Shown in pieces: positions 1-5,367 of a stretch of 5,479 nucleotides of DNA. Position 1 is the stretch's first letter; every line of letters starts with the position of its first letter. The stretch comes from Chloroflexota bacterium. Its GTDB lineage: Bacteria; Chloroflexota; Dehalococcoidia; UBA2979. A program made the position numbers and the translations under genes. The notes under the pieces are model-generated. The model worked only from the letters and a program-made list of their open reading frames with translations. It was not told the origin of the DNA and did not search any database. The stretch is from positions 40,970-46,448 of the forward strand of contig NZWK01000028.1 in the NCBI GenBank assembly GCA_002701625.1. Direction: 5' to 3'.

Positions 1-2
1 CC

Positions 3-110
3 CCAAGAGGATTCAACCTTTGGTTATGGAGTTGGACAGCCGGATCAATAATGATCCCCATGACAGGTATATTTCTACTAATAAAACGCCTGCGCAGTGA
101 AACGAATTAA
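3..110 (+). CDS. C-terminal end of a membrane protein, possibly CcmF (heme lyase subunit)
   Basis: A reading frame open from the window edge ends with TAA at 108-110, seven bases before the ccmA start. Its 35 visible residues contain a tryptophan-rich start (FNLWLWSWTAG), one hydrophobic segment (about residues 14-27, SIMIPMTGIFLLI) and a basic tail (KRLRSE), which is a typical last membrane helix with a cytoplasmic end. CcmF proteins finish in a similar way, with a W-x-W-x-x-G stretch leading into a final helix, and ccmF is often next to ccmABC, so CcmF is my best guess. The fragment is too short to prove it. The other two forward frames are also open for part of this stretch, but neither gives a membrane-like tail. 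The near contact with ccmA suggests one operon. Confidence 0.5.
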   Translation, partial: PRGFNLWLWSWTAGSIMIPMTGIFLLIKRLRSETN

Positions 111-116
111 AAAAAT

Positions 117-797
117 ATGCAGAATATGGCTATCGAAACAAATTCCCTAACTCGGCGATATGATGGTCTGCCGGCACTAAACAAGGTGTCGATTCAAATT
201 ACCCCTGGTTCAAGAATTGCTTTACTCGGGAATAACGGCTCAGGAAAAACAACTCTCCTGACTATACTTTCAACACTTCTTCAATCTTCAGAGGGCTCCG
301 CTAAAATTCTTGGTCACGACGTTTCCAAGAAAACCACAGCCCTGCAAAATATAATTGGCGTCATTCGGCATCAACCCATGGTCTATGAAAATTTCTCACC
401 GATCGAAGATCTTGAATTATTCGCAAAAATATATCAGGTGCCGAATAATCACGAACGAATTGAAAGATTGTTGACTAGTGTAGAAATATGGCACTTGCGC
501 GACGAGATGATCGGTACATTCTCACGTGGACAAAAGCAGCGATTAATGATCGCAAAAGCTCTCCTCCATAAACCGAAAGTACTGCTGCTCGACGAGCCGG
601 AAATTGGGCTAGACCAAGACGGGCTGAGGATACTTGATCAACTGATACTCATGAATGCAGCCGAAGAAGAGGCAACTCCGATTACCGTGCTAGCTGCGAC
701 ACATCGAGAGGAACGAGTGGATACTTGGGCTACGGGCTTTGTACGACTCGAAGGCGGGCGGGTCATAGAAACAAGTCTAGGCAAGGATGCTCTATGA
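117..797 (+). CDS. ccmA: CcmA: heme exporter / CcmABCD complex ATP-binding protein
   Basis: This is the ABC ATPase of cytochrome c maturation System I. It works with CcmB on the cytoplasmic face, and its ATP hydrolysis drives release of heme-loaded CcmE from CcmC. All nucleotide-binding motifs are present in the 226 residues: Walker A GNNGSGKTT (38-46), Q-loop glutamine (Q86), signature FSRGQ (135-139), Walker B VLLLDEP (155-161), D-loop GLD (164-166) and switch histidine H196. The length is close to the usual 200-230 residues of the family. The signature reads SRGQ instead of SGGQ, a tolerated variation. Assignment as CcmA rather than a generic ABC ATPase rests mainly on the directly following ccmB and ccmC. 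The start could be ATG 117 or ATG 126; neither has a clear Shine-Dalgarno, and the second would remove three residues. The stop codon overlaps the ccmB start as ATGA, implying translational coupling. Confidence 0.9.
   Translation: MQNMAIETNSLTRRYDGLPALNKVSIQITPGSRIALLGNNGSGKTTLLTILSTLLQSSEGSAKILGHDVSKKTTALQNIIGVIRHQPMVYENFSPIEDLELFAKIYQVPNNHERIERLLTSVEIWHLRDEMIGTFSRGQKQRLMIAKALLHKPKVLLLDEPEIGLDQDGLRILDQLILMNAAEEEATPITVLAATHREERVDTWATGFVRLEGGRVIETSLGKDAL
783..787 (+). promoter_or_regulatory. Shine-Dalgarno of ccmB, inside the ccmA 3' end
   Basis: AAGGA lies six bases before ATG 794, within the last codons of ccmA. It supports ATG 794 as the ccmB start over the upstream in-frame ATG at 725, which would overlap ccmA by 73 bases and add 23 residues (rich in Arg and Cys) that do not look like a CcmB N-terminus. 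Confidence 0.55.
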
Positions 798-1462
798 ACT
801 TACCCTCACAATTACAAATTGGCGGCAAGCTCCTGACTGCGAACCTCAAGCAAGCGTGGCGAGATAAAACAGATTGGATCACCGCCTGCATGTTTGCGAT
901 AACGGCGCTCCTCCTATACTCCTTTGCTTTTAACCTCACTACTGGTCTAGTAAGTAGCCTCCTGCCGGGGGTCATCTGGACTGTTTTCTTGTTTTCAGGA
1001 ATTTTCGCAACCGGTCAATCATTTCAACAAGATCGCCAAAATGGCATCCTTGATGCGTTAAAAATCAGTCCCATTCATTCAATGACAATCTATATCGCAA
1101 AGACTCTGGCAAATATATTGATGCTTCTATTAATCGAGTTCGGTTTATTGTTAGGAGCCACAATTTTGTTCTCGGAGCCCCTCTTTACTCCTGAGCTGCT
1201 GATAATCGTGACCATCGGGACGATCGGGTACACAGCTTTATCGACTCTGCTCTCTGCTATAAATTTAGATCGGAACAACGGAGGGCTTCTGCTTCCTGTC
1301 TTAGCGCTTCCCCTTTTGGTCCCATTGTTGATCGCTTCGGTCGAAGCCACCTCGGCAAGCCTGCAGCAAGAAGCCAGCACCACTCCATGGATTCTTTTGC
1401 TAAGTCTTTTCACGATTTGGAGTACTGCAATTGCTACGCTAATGTTCCCTCTGGCCGATTGA
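794..1462 (+). CDS. ccmB: CcmB: heme exporter / CcmABCD complex membrane protein
   Basis: CcmB is the transmembrane partner of the CcmA ATPase in cytochrome c maturation; the CcmAB unit acts on the CcmC-heme-CcmE complex. Starting at ATG 794 the protein has 222 residues, almost the same as characterised CcmB proteins (about 220). Six hydrophobic segments are visible at about residues 29-47, 57-76, 100-126, 134-157, 164-184 and 198-218. The N-terminal amphipathic part carries a WRDKTDW stretch, and the loop after the second helix reads FQQDRQNGILDALKISP, matching the conserved charged cytoplasmic loop of the family (usually an E/D-rich stretch ending in L..SP). The ATGA overlap with ccmA and a Shine-Dalgarno at 783-787 support this start. 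The gene is 24 bp from ccmC. Confidence 0.9.
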   Translation: MNLPSQLQIGGKLLTANLKQAWRDKTDWITACMFAITALLLYSFAFNLTTGLVSSLLPGVIWTVFLFSGIFATGQSFQQDRQNGILDALKISPIHSMTIYIAKTLANILMLLLIEFGLLLGATILFSEPLFTPELLIIVTIGTIGYTALSTLLSAINLDRNNGGLLLPVLALPLLVPLLIASVEATSASLQQEASTTPWILLLSLFTIWSTAIATLMFPLAD

Positions 1463-1486
1463 AGTGATCACTGAGATAGTAGAGTT

Positions 1487-2200
1487 ATGTTTCTAAATAA
1501 TATTTATGCGTTACGTTGGAAAGTGCTTCCCCCGGTGGCTGGGGTGGCGATGATCGGGATGGCGGCGCTCGCACTGGTGACTGCACCAACTGAGTTAATT
1601 GAGGGGGATGTCCAACGCCTGCTATACGTCCATCTTCCGTCAGCTCTTGCGTCCTACTTTGCATTTACAGTCACAGCTGTATGTTGCATATTGTTTCTGC
1701 TAAAACGAGATTTTAAGTGGGACTCTGCTGCACAAGGCGCTGCGGTAGTAGGACTGATATTTACTTTGTTAACTTTAATAACCGGCTCACTCTGGGGGAA
1801 ACCAATCTGGGGAGTCTACTGGCAATGGGATCCTAGAATCACCACCACCCTAATACTGTTCTTGATTTTCTCGGCTTATTTAATAGCTCGAAAATCGAGC
1901 AGCCTCGATAGTGACAAATCGGCTCGTTTTTGTTCGATATATGCGATTATTGGATTTCTCGATATTCCTCTTATACATATGTCAGTACGTTGGTGGCGAA
2001 CATTACATCCCCAGCCAATAATTGCAAAATTAAATCCTGCTCTTCCGGACGAAATGCTACTAGTAACGTTATTCTCAGTTTTAGCGGTAATCTCGGTGGC
2101 AGCTTGGTTTATTACGCTTGGAGTCGAAACTGAGCTATTATCCCAACGTCTTCTTAAACTTAAAGCCATTGCAAAAACAAATATTTCCGAAAAGAGTTGA
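1487..2200 (+). CDS. ccmC: CcmC: heme-handling membrane protein for CcmE loading
   Basis: CcmC binds heme on the outer face of the cytoplasmic membrane and promotes its attachment to the chaperone CcmE. The 237 residues contain about six membrane helices (roughly 14-32, 54-72, 83-100, 119-134, 148-165 and 188-212). The tryptophan-rich WWD signature is seen as WGVYWQWDPR (108-117), preceded by SLWGKPI (101-107). The expected outer-face histidines are present: H49 in YVHLP, and H174 in RTLHP, the probable axial heme ligands by analogy with E. coli CcmC; H164 in PLIHMSVRWW is also conserved in the family. ATG 1487 has only a weak purine-rich upstream stretch, but later ATGs fall inside the first helix. 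The C-terminal tail after helix six is longer and more basic than in short CcmC proteins. The stop is 4 bp from the next gene, the order expected for ccmC-ccmD. Confidence 0.93.
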   Translation: MFLNNIYALRWKVLPPVAGVAMIGMAALALVTAPTELIEGDVQRLLYVHLPSALASYFAFTVTAVCCILFLLKRDFKWDSAAQGAAVVGLIFTLLTLITGSLWGKPIWGVYWQWDPRITTTLILFLIFSAYLIARKSSSLDSDKSARFCSIYAIIGFLDIPLIHMSVRWWRTLHPQPIIAKLNPALPDEMLLVTLFSVLAVISVAAWFITLGVETELLSQRLLKLKAIAKTNISEKS

Positions 2201-2204
2201 CCGG

Positions 2205-2354
2205 ATGTCAGAGATTGGTTTTTTATTTGCTGGGTTTGCAGTATTTTGGGCTGGTATGTTCACCTATCTGGTGATATTGCAGGTGAAAATCCGAAATCTA
2301 CAAAGTCAAATAGACGAGCTAGAAAACATTATTGAAAATCACGATGAGGTTTGA
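2205..2354 (+). CDS. ccmD: CcmD-like small membrane protein
   Basis: This 49-residue protein begins with a hydrophobic segment (about residues 4-27, with FAVFWAGMFTYLVIL) and continues with a polar, heptad-like tail (KIRNLQSQIDELENIIENH) that should form a short coiled coil in the cytoplasm. CcmD proteins are small single-helix proteins that hold CcmA, CcmB, CcmC and CcmE together. The position immediately after ccmC, the size and the topology all fit, although CcmD sequences diverge so much that similarity alone cannot prove it. ATG 2205 is chosen because it lies 4 bp after the ccmC stop and has a purine-rich AAAGAG at 2191-2196; an in-frame ATG at 2118 would overlap ccmC by 83 bases and add a segment that does not look natural. 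Confidence 0.75.
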   Translation: MSEIGFLFAGFAVFWAGMFTYLVILQVKIRNLQSQIDELENIIENHDEV

Positions 2355-2408
2355 GTCCTAAGTCTGCCCAAGAGAGACTCCAGCGAGAATAGATTGCATC
2401 ACTAAAAT

Positions 2409-3323
2409 ATGAACTCTAAAACTCAACCTGCAACAGTTTCTCCTGCTTCCAGAAACCTTGGCTCTGTGCTGCGAGATTACTTAACTCTGATGAAGCCTTC
2501 AATCGTGCTATTACTCCTAATCACAACCGTACCAGCTATGTTTCTAGCTTCTGGGGCATGGCCTGGAACCACCATAGTCGTAGCAACGATGATTGGGGGT
2601 ATCTTATCGGCAGGCGGCGCCTCTTCAATTAATATGGCGATCGACAGTGATATCGACGGTTTAATGAAGCGGACACGGAATCGTCCATTACCACGAGGCA
2701 CAATAACGCAAAAAAATGCTGTTATTTTTGGTCTAATCCTCGGAATAACAAGTGGCATCTGGATGTGGATTGCTATCAACCCCTTGTCGGCAATCTTGTC
2801 TATCTTTGCTTACATCTTCTATGCAGGCATATATAGCCCGATCCTGAAACGCAAAACAGTCCACAACACGGTGCTTGGGGGCATTGCTGGTGCGATGCCT
2901 GCACTCATTGGTTGGACAGCAATCAGTAATCAAATCACAATCGAAGGCATTACCTTATTCATAATCGTATTCTGCTGGCAACCCCCACATTTCTGGGCGC
3001 TAGCGTTGGGACTACATGACGATTACCAGACTGCTGACATACCTATGGCACCAAATGTGGTTGGTTACAAATATACAAAAAGACAAATCGTTCTTTGGTC
3101 TCTTCTCACTGTAGCTTCGACCATTGCCTTTTTCTTTGTGGCCTCGATGGGAATTATATTTATAGCTGTGGCCATCATCACTGGGCTCAGATTTATTTAT
3201 ATATCGATTCGAGTTTCACAAGGAGAACACCTAGAGCACACTCAAACACTCTGGAGGTACTCGACTATTTACCTATCAATGCTCTTTGGATCAATGATTA
3301 TTGATGAAATTTATAAGTTTTAA
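2409..3323 (+). CDS. ctaB: Protoheme IX farnesyltransferase (heme O synthase), CtaB/CyoE
   Basis: This UbiA-family membrane prenyltransferase transfers a farnesyl group from farnesyl diphosphate to the vinyl group of protoheme, making heme O for heme-copper oxidases (and heme A after CtaA). The 304 residues match the usual length. The first Asp-rich motif is NMAIDSDID (75-83; N75, D79, D83), followed by the family-typical RTRNRPLPRG (88-97). YSPILKRKT (142-150) and LGGIAGAMPALIGW (156-169) match the conserved central block, and WQPPHFWALAL (190-200) is a hallmark of CyoE/CtaB that separates it from other UbiA enzymes. The second acidic motif is HDDYQTADIPMAPNVVG (203-219). About eight to nine membrane helices are visible. 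It lies 54 bp after ccmD without a clear terminator, so it probably belongs to the same transcript. It is not fused to CtaA, and ctaA is not in the window. Confidence 0.95.
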   Translation: MNSKTQPATVSPASRNLGSVLRDYLTLMKPSIVLLLLITTVPAMFLASGAWPGTTIVVATMIGGILSAGGASSINMAIDSDIDGLMKRTRNRPLPRGTITQKNAVIFGLILGITSGIWMWIAINPLSAILSIFAYIFYAGIYSPILKRKTVHNTVLGGIAGAMPALIGWTAISNQITIEGITLFIIVFCWQPPHFWALALGLHDDYQTADIPMAPNVVGYKYTKRQIVLWSLLTVASTIAFFFVASMGIIFIAVAIITGLRFIYISIRVSQGEHLEHTQTLWRYSTIYLSMLFGSMIIDEIYKF

Positions 3324-3368
3324 AGACTCTACCCATTCGCTTAAACCTCTTATGTAGCAACGAATCCA

Positions 3369-3380
3369 CACGAATTCGTG
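3369..3380. repeat. Perfect 12-bp palindrome CACGAATTCGTG
   Basis: The two halves are exact reverse complements, located 46 bp after the ctaB stop. It could be a protein-binding site or a minor hairpin. No T-run follows it, so it is not a good terminator by itself. Function unknown. Confidence 0.5.
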
Positions 3381-3382
3381 AA

Positions 3383-3422
3383 GAAGCCGATGAACTCTAA
3401 ATAGTGTTTGTTCTGAGGCTTC
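3383..3422. terminator. Possible bidirectional terminator hairpin between ctaB and the converging gene
   Basis: GAAGCC (3383-3388) pairs with GGCTTC (3417-3422). Inside it, across a symmetric 3x3 internal loop, GAAC (3392-3395) pairs with GTTC (3410-3413), leaving a 14-base loop. It sits between two converging genes, where a shared terminator is expected. The plus-strand flank (CTTATT) is only modestly T-rich, so the call is tentative. Confidence 0.35.
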
Positions 3423-3450
3423 CTTATTCAGGCCTACGGTAGGGGCCTAC
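3411..3450 (-). repeat. Direct repeat, copy A (3' end of the amber-interrupted gene)
   Basis: This 40-base stretch matches 3969-4008 without gaps at 31 positions by my count, including the 13-base exact core CAGGCCTACGGTA and the outer TTCTGA. It covers the last codons, the stop codon and the 3' flank of the minus-strand gene. The core is also partly self-complementary (AGGCC and GGCCT arms, 9-base loop). Confidence 0.6.
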
Positions 3451-3901
3451 CCATTTCCCCAGAGATTTCATCTAAATATGCAACAAACTTTGCAGGAAGT
3501 ACGGGTCGCATGCCTTTTTCATCAGCAAGCCTGGCGCGCATTCCCTCACCCTCAAGCATGTTCTTGAAAATGGTTTCAGTTTCAATCCCAACTTCATCTA
3601 TGTACTCCGACATATTCATCCAAATAGTAGTAAGGCCTAAGCAGAGCCACCCAAACTGCTCTTTTTCTTCATCTGAAAGCGTCGAATAAGAAGATTGTCC
3701 CCTATTCCAAAGCGTCGCTAGCTTGGGATCTTTAAACATTTCTACACGGTAGGTGTCAGCACGATCTTGAATCCGCATCACGATGTCTTTTTGTGAATCT
3801 CTGTGCTGCTGACTTAATTGGCTCGCCAAGAACACTGCTACCGCCAACGTCGCGATCCCCGTGACAATCTAAGCAATGATTGTTAGTTGTTCCCAATCCA
3901 T
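3434..3901 (-). pseudogene. Small membrane-anchored protein of unknown function, interrupted by an amber stop at codon 11
   Basis: Reading from ATG 3901, the frame gives MDWEQLTIIA, then TAG (3871-3869), then IVTGIATLAVAVFLASQL and a long soluble part, 155 codons before the final TAG. The intact form would be a single N-terminal membrane helix (about residues 6-28) followed by a mostly helical, charged domain, with aromatic-rich stretches such as FGWLCLGLTTIWMNMSEYID. The opening resembles a widespread uncharacterised bacterial type starting MDW.. then a helix then a Q-rich segment; I know no function for it. ATG 3901 has a good Shine-Dalgarno (AAAGGA at 3913-3908, spacing 6). The TAG probably arose from CAG (Gln) by one transition, because nothing else in the 143 following codons is damaged. 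A residual product could start at TTG 3847 (137 residues) but would lose half of the helix. It may be a recent pseudogene, a strain variant, an assembly error or a readthrough gene. Confidence 0.7.
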
Positions 3902-3907
3902 GCCGTG

Positions 3908-3913
3908 TCCTTT
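3908..3913 (-). promoter_or_regulatory. Shine-Dalgarno for the amber-interrupted gene
   Basis: On the minus strand AAAGGA is followed by six bases and ATG 3901. This site decides the natural start and shows that the amber codon lies inside the original coding region and not upstream of it. Confidence 0.6.
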
Positions 3914-3968
3914 CCATTCCCGACAGATAGTACTGCTTTCCCCAGATGTTTTGTGTAAGCTCTATTAA

Positions 3969-4008
3969 TTCTGACAGTCCCTTAACCAGGCCTACGGTAA
4001 GTGCCTGC
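3969..4008 (-). repeat. Direct repeat, copy B (in the intergenic spacer)
   Basis: This is the partner of 3411-3450 in the same orientation, offset by 558 bp. Here the core forms arms CAGGC and GCCTG around an 11-base loop. In the frame corresponding to copy A, the minus strand reads C-R-H-L-P-stop against G-R-P-L-P-stop in copy A, as if it were the remains of the end of a related upstream gene. Similarity stops soon after going into the coding side. Confidence 0.55.
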
Positions 4009-4072
4009 AAAGTAATTCAATAATTGTGTTAACTTATGGTTCAAAATGGAATCGGAATAGTTTGAACTAATC
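4009..4072. other. AT-rich divergent spacer with no clear site
   Basis: Together with 3902-4008 this forms the 171-bp region between two divergently transcribed genes, so promoters in both directions are expected. A TTGTGT at 4024-4029 with TGGAAT at 4047-4052 (17-base spacing) is a weak sigma-70-like candidate for the plus-strand gene. No convincing Shine-Dalgarno precedes ATG 4073. Confidence 0.2.
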
Positions 4073-4444
4073 ATGTCAGCAGTAAAACACATTTCTTTTA
4101 TTTTCGAGTTAAAGATTACGGACCCTGAAAAATGTTTAGATTTTATGAAAAATCAAGCGGTTCCATATACCAGTGATTTGGATGAGCCAAAAACAAAGAG
4201 ATTCGAATGGTACGTTTCACCCGATAAGCAAAACGCAACTCTCATCGAATTTTTTGATGACAGCGATGGTGCGAAATTAAGAATTGATAATTTACTCAGC
4301 TCTCATTTACTGGAGATTTTTCAGGGCTTATTTGAAATCGAAAGCTTTATTGTTTTAGGAGATGTTAAGGACGATTTGAAAGAAATTCTTGATGGCTTTG
4401 GTGCTGATTATAGAGATTACGCGGCTGGATTTTTAAGGGCATAA
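4073..4444 (+). CDS. ABM-like (dimeric alpha-beta barrel) protein of unknown substrate
   Basis: The 123-residue soluble protein has the layout of the antibiotic biosynthesis monooxygenase-like fold. It starts with strand HISFIFELKI (6-15), then a helix after DPEKCLDFMKN (17-27). FEWYVSPDK (44-52) and ATLIEFFDDSDGAKL (55-69) match the typical paired strands followed by a D/S..A turn. H78 lies in the helix SSHLLEIFQGL, where many ABM proteins have a histidine, and the strand FIVLGDV (92-98) closes the domain. A charged C-terminal extension (99-123, ending DYRDYAAGFLRA) is additional to the basic fold. Such proteins include quinol and heme-degrading monooxygenases, but many have no known activity, so no reaction is assigned. 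No signal peptide is seen, so it should be cytoplasmic. It is a single-gene unit, converging on the next gene with 32 bp between the stops. The start has no clear ribosome binding site. Confidence 0.75.
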   Translation: MSAVKHISFIFELKITDPEKCLDFMKNQAVPYTSDLDEPKTKRFEWYVSPDKQNATLIEFFDDSDGAKLRIDNLLSSHLLEIFQGLFEIESFIVLGDVKDDLKEILDGFGADYRDYAAGFLRA

Positions 4445-4476
4445 TTCCCCTCTCCATTTCGACAAAAATTTACCCG

Positions 4477-4635
4477 TTATTCGCCAACTCCCTTGAACTT
4501 CTTAAATGCCTTGGCTTCGTCACGCCATGCTTCTAATTCAGCTTGCGTGACTGTTTCCCAATAGTTAAATCCCCATTCATCTTTTTTGTGAAGAGGTTTC
4601 TTGTCATCATTGTTATTTTTTTCTTCGTGTCTCAT
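4477..4635 (-). CDS. Small charged protein of unknown function (52 residues)
   Basis: I do not recognise this protein. It opens with a Lys/Asn/Asp-rich, probably disordered segment (MRHEEKNNNDDKKPLHKK), followed by an aromatic patch DEWGFNYWETV and a helix QAELEAWRDEAKAFKKFKG. The structured second half, with regular helix-forming residues, looks like a real small protein and not a chance frame. ATG 4635 is preferred; an in-frame GTG at 4659 would add eight residues, and neither has a Shine-Dalgarno. The gene lies 40 bp downstream of the DinB-like gene in the same direction and may share its transcript or use its own promoter, since a TATACT lies just upstream. Confidence 0.55.
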   Translation of the reverse strand: MRHEEKNNNDDKKPLHKKDEWGFNYWETVTQAELEAWRDEAKAFKKFKGVGE

Positions 4636-4641
4636 TGTGCG

Positions 4642-4647
4642 AGTATA
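4642..4647 (-). promoter_or_regulatory. Candidate -10 box TATACT for the 52-residue gene
   Basis: On the minus strand TATACT matches the TATAAT consensus at five of six positions and ends six bases before ATG 4635, so transcription would begin at or next to the start codon (a leaderless message). This agrees with the absence of a Shine-Dalgarno. No good -35 box is seen at 16-18 bases, so support is weak. Confidence 0.25.
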
Positions 4648-4675
4648 TAAGCTCGTCACAGAGATTTAATAACAA

Positions 4676-5227
4676 TTATTGCGATTGATGTGTTTGCCTT
4701 GGAATCCCATAAGGGTCATATTTCGGAATAACACCGATCTTATTTGCTGCTACGGCACCTTGAATATAGTGATTCCAATCATGAAATGCGTAAAAGTTAA
4801 CCCAATTAATTCCGCGCAAGTCTCCAAATACCGGGTGGTGCAAAGTGGACTCAGATAATTCCAGGCGTGCGGCATATTCCTTAAGGCCTAAATAAAACAT
4901 TTTGTACACCTCATCCTGCAAGGCTAAAAGTTCTGGTTTTGATTTTGCACCAGCAGGAGACGGAATAGTATCAAAAACCTTACCGCCGTCTGTTTCTACC
5001 CGGGAACTAAAAAGAGCGATTAGATCGAATTCATCCTCACACAATGGTCTTAAAATGTCGGAGAAATGATAGACATCCGACTGAACAAGATGTTCAAATG
5101 TTTCGAGTGCACACCACGAATCCTCGCTAGGCTTCTCCATTAATTGTTTAACGCTGCAGCTTTCGAGTAAATCACAAAATGGTCTTCGCGATTCTGAAAG
5201 TAGTGCCTGATACTCAGAAACTTTCAT
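4676..5227 (-). CDS. DinB-superfamily putative metal-dependent protein
   Basis: The 183-residue soluble protein fits the DinB/YfiT four-helix-bundle superfamily, whose members bind a divalent metal with three histidines; some act as thiol transferases (for example with bacillithiol or mycothiol), while many have unknown roles. The expected pattern is present: a first helix (EYQALLSESRRPFCDLLES), the segment DSWCALETFEHLVQSD with H46, and FHDWNHYIQG with H149 and H153 (HxxxH) in the last helix. W38 before the first ligand helix and W151 in the last are also typical. The length is a little above the usual 150-170, with a C-terminal extension (VIPKYDPYGIPRQTHQSQ). The name DinB does not imply DNA polymerase IV. 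ATG 5227 is backed by a strong GGAGG. The neighbouring 52-residue gene follows on the same strand. Confidence 0.8.
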   Translation of the reverse strand: MKVSEYQALLSESRRPFCDLLESCSVKQLMEKPSEDSWCALETFEHLVQSDVYHFSDILRPLCEDEFDLIALFSSRVETDGGKVFDTIPSPAGAKSKPELLALQDEVYKMFYLGLKEYAARLELSESTLHHPVFGDLRGINWVNFYAFHDWNHYIQGAVAANKIGVIPKYDPYGIPRQTHQSQ

Positions 5228-5231
5228 AATT

Positions 5232-5236
5232 CCTCC
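5232..5236 (-). promoter_or_regulatory. Strong Shine-Dalgarno of the DinB-like gene
   Basis: The minus strand reads GGGAGGAATT directly before ATG 5227, with four bases between GGAGG and the start. It is the best ribosome binding site in the window and fixes the start. Confidence 0.7.
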
Positions 5237-5253
5237 CTCATAAGTTGGTCTGG

Positions 5254-5267
5254 CTCAACGACTTGAG
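5254..5267. repeat. Short inverted repeat upstream of the DinB-like gene
   Basis: CTCAA and TTGAG surround the four-base loop CGAC, 26 bp before the ATG and 17 bp upstream of the Shine-Dalgarno. It lies where an operator or a 5' leader hairpin would be, but arms of five bases can arise by chance. Confidence 0.25.
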
Positions 5268-5367
5268 ACACGCCCATAACTGAGTGTACGCCTGTTCCCA
5301 AATGACCAGAATCAAAAAAACAGCTCGTGTCGCATGGAGAAGACTATTGTCACCGGTAAGGTCTGGA

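Noticed and set aside
725..793. Upstream ATG as the ccmB start
   Set aside because: It would overlap ccmA by 73 bases and add residues rich in Arg and Cys; ATG 794 gives the family length, the ATGA overlap and a Shine-Dalgarno.
1090..1413. Long minus-strand frame opposite ccmB, and similar ones opposite ccmC and ctaB
   Set aside because: They are antisense to clear membrane-protein genes, have no ribosome binding site or recognisable domain, and are expected shadows of such genes.
2118..2204. ATG 2118 as the start of the small CcmD-like gene
   Set aside because: The added 29 residues lie within the ccmC reading region; ATG 2205 follows the ccmC stop directly and gives the usual CcmD size.
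2357..2391. AGTCT/AGACT inverted repeat between ccmD and ctaB as a terminator
   Set aside because: Five-base arms with a nine-base loop and no T-run; too weak to separate ctaB from the operon.
3756..4010. 84-residue minus-strand frame containing CLDCH, which looks like a heme c binding motif
   Set aside because: It overlaps the well-supported amber-interrupted gene in another frame, has no helix or signal peptide before the motif, and the CxxCH falls exactly where the true frame encodes the membrane segment; a chance match next to the ccm genes.
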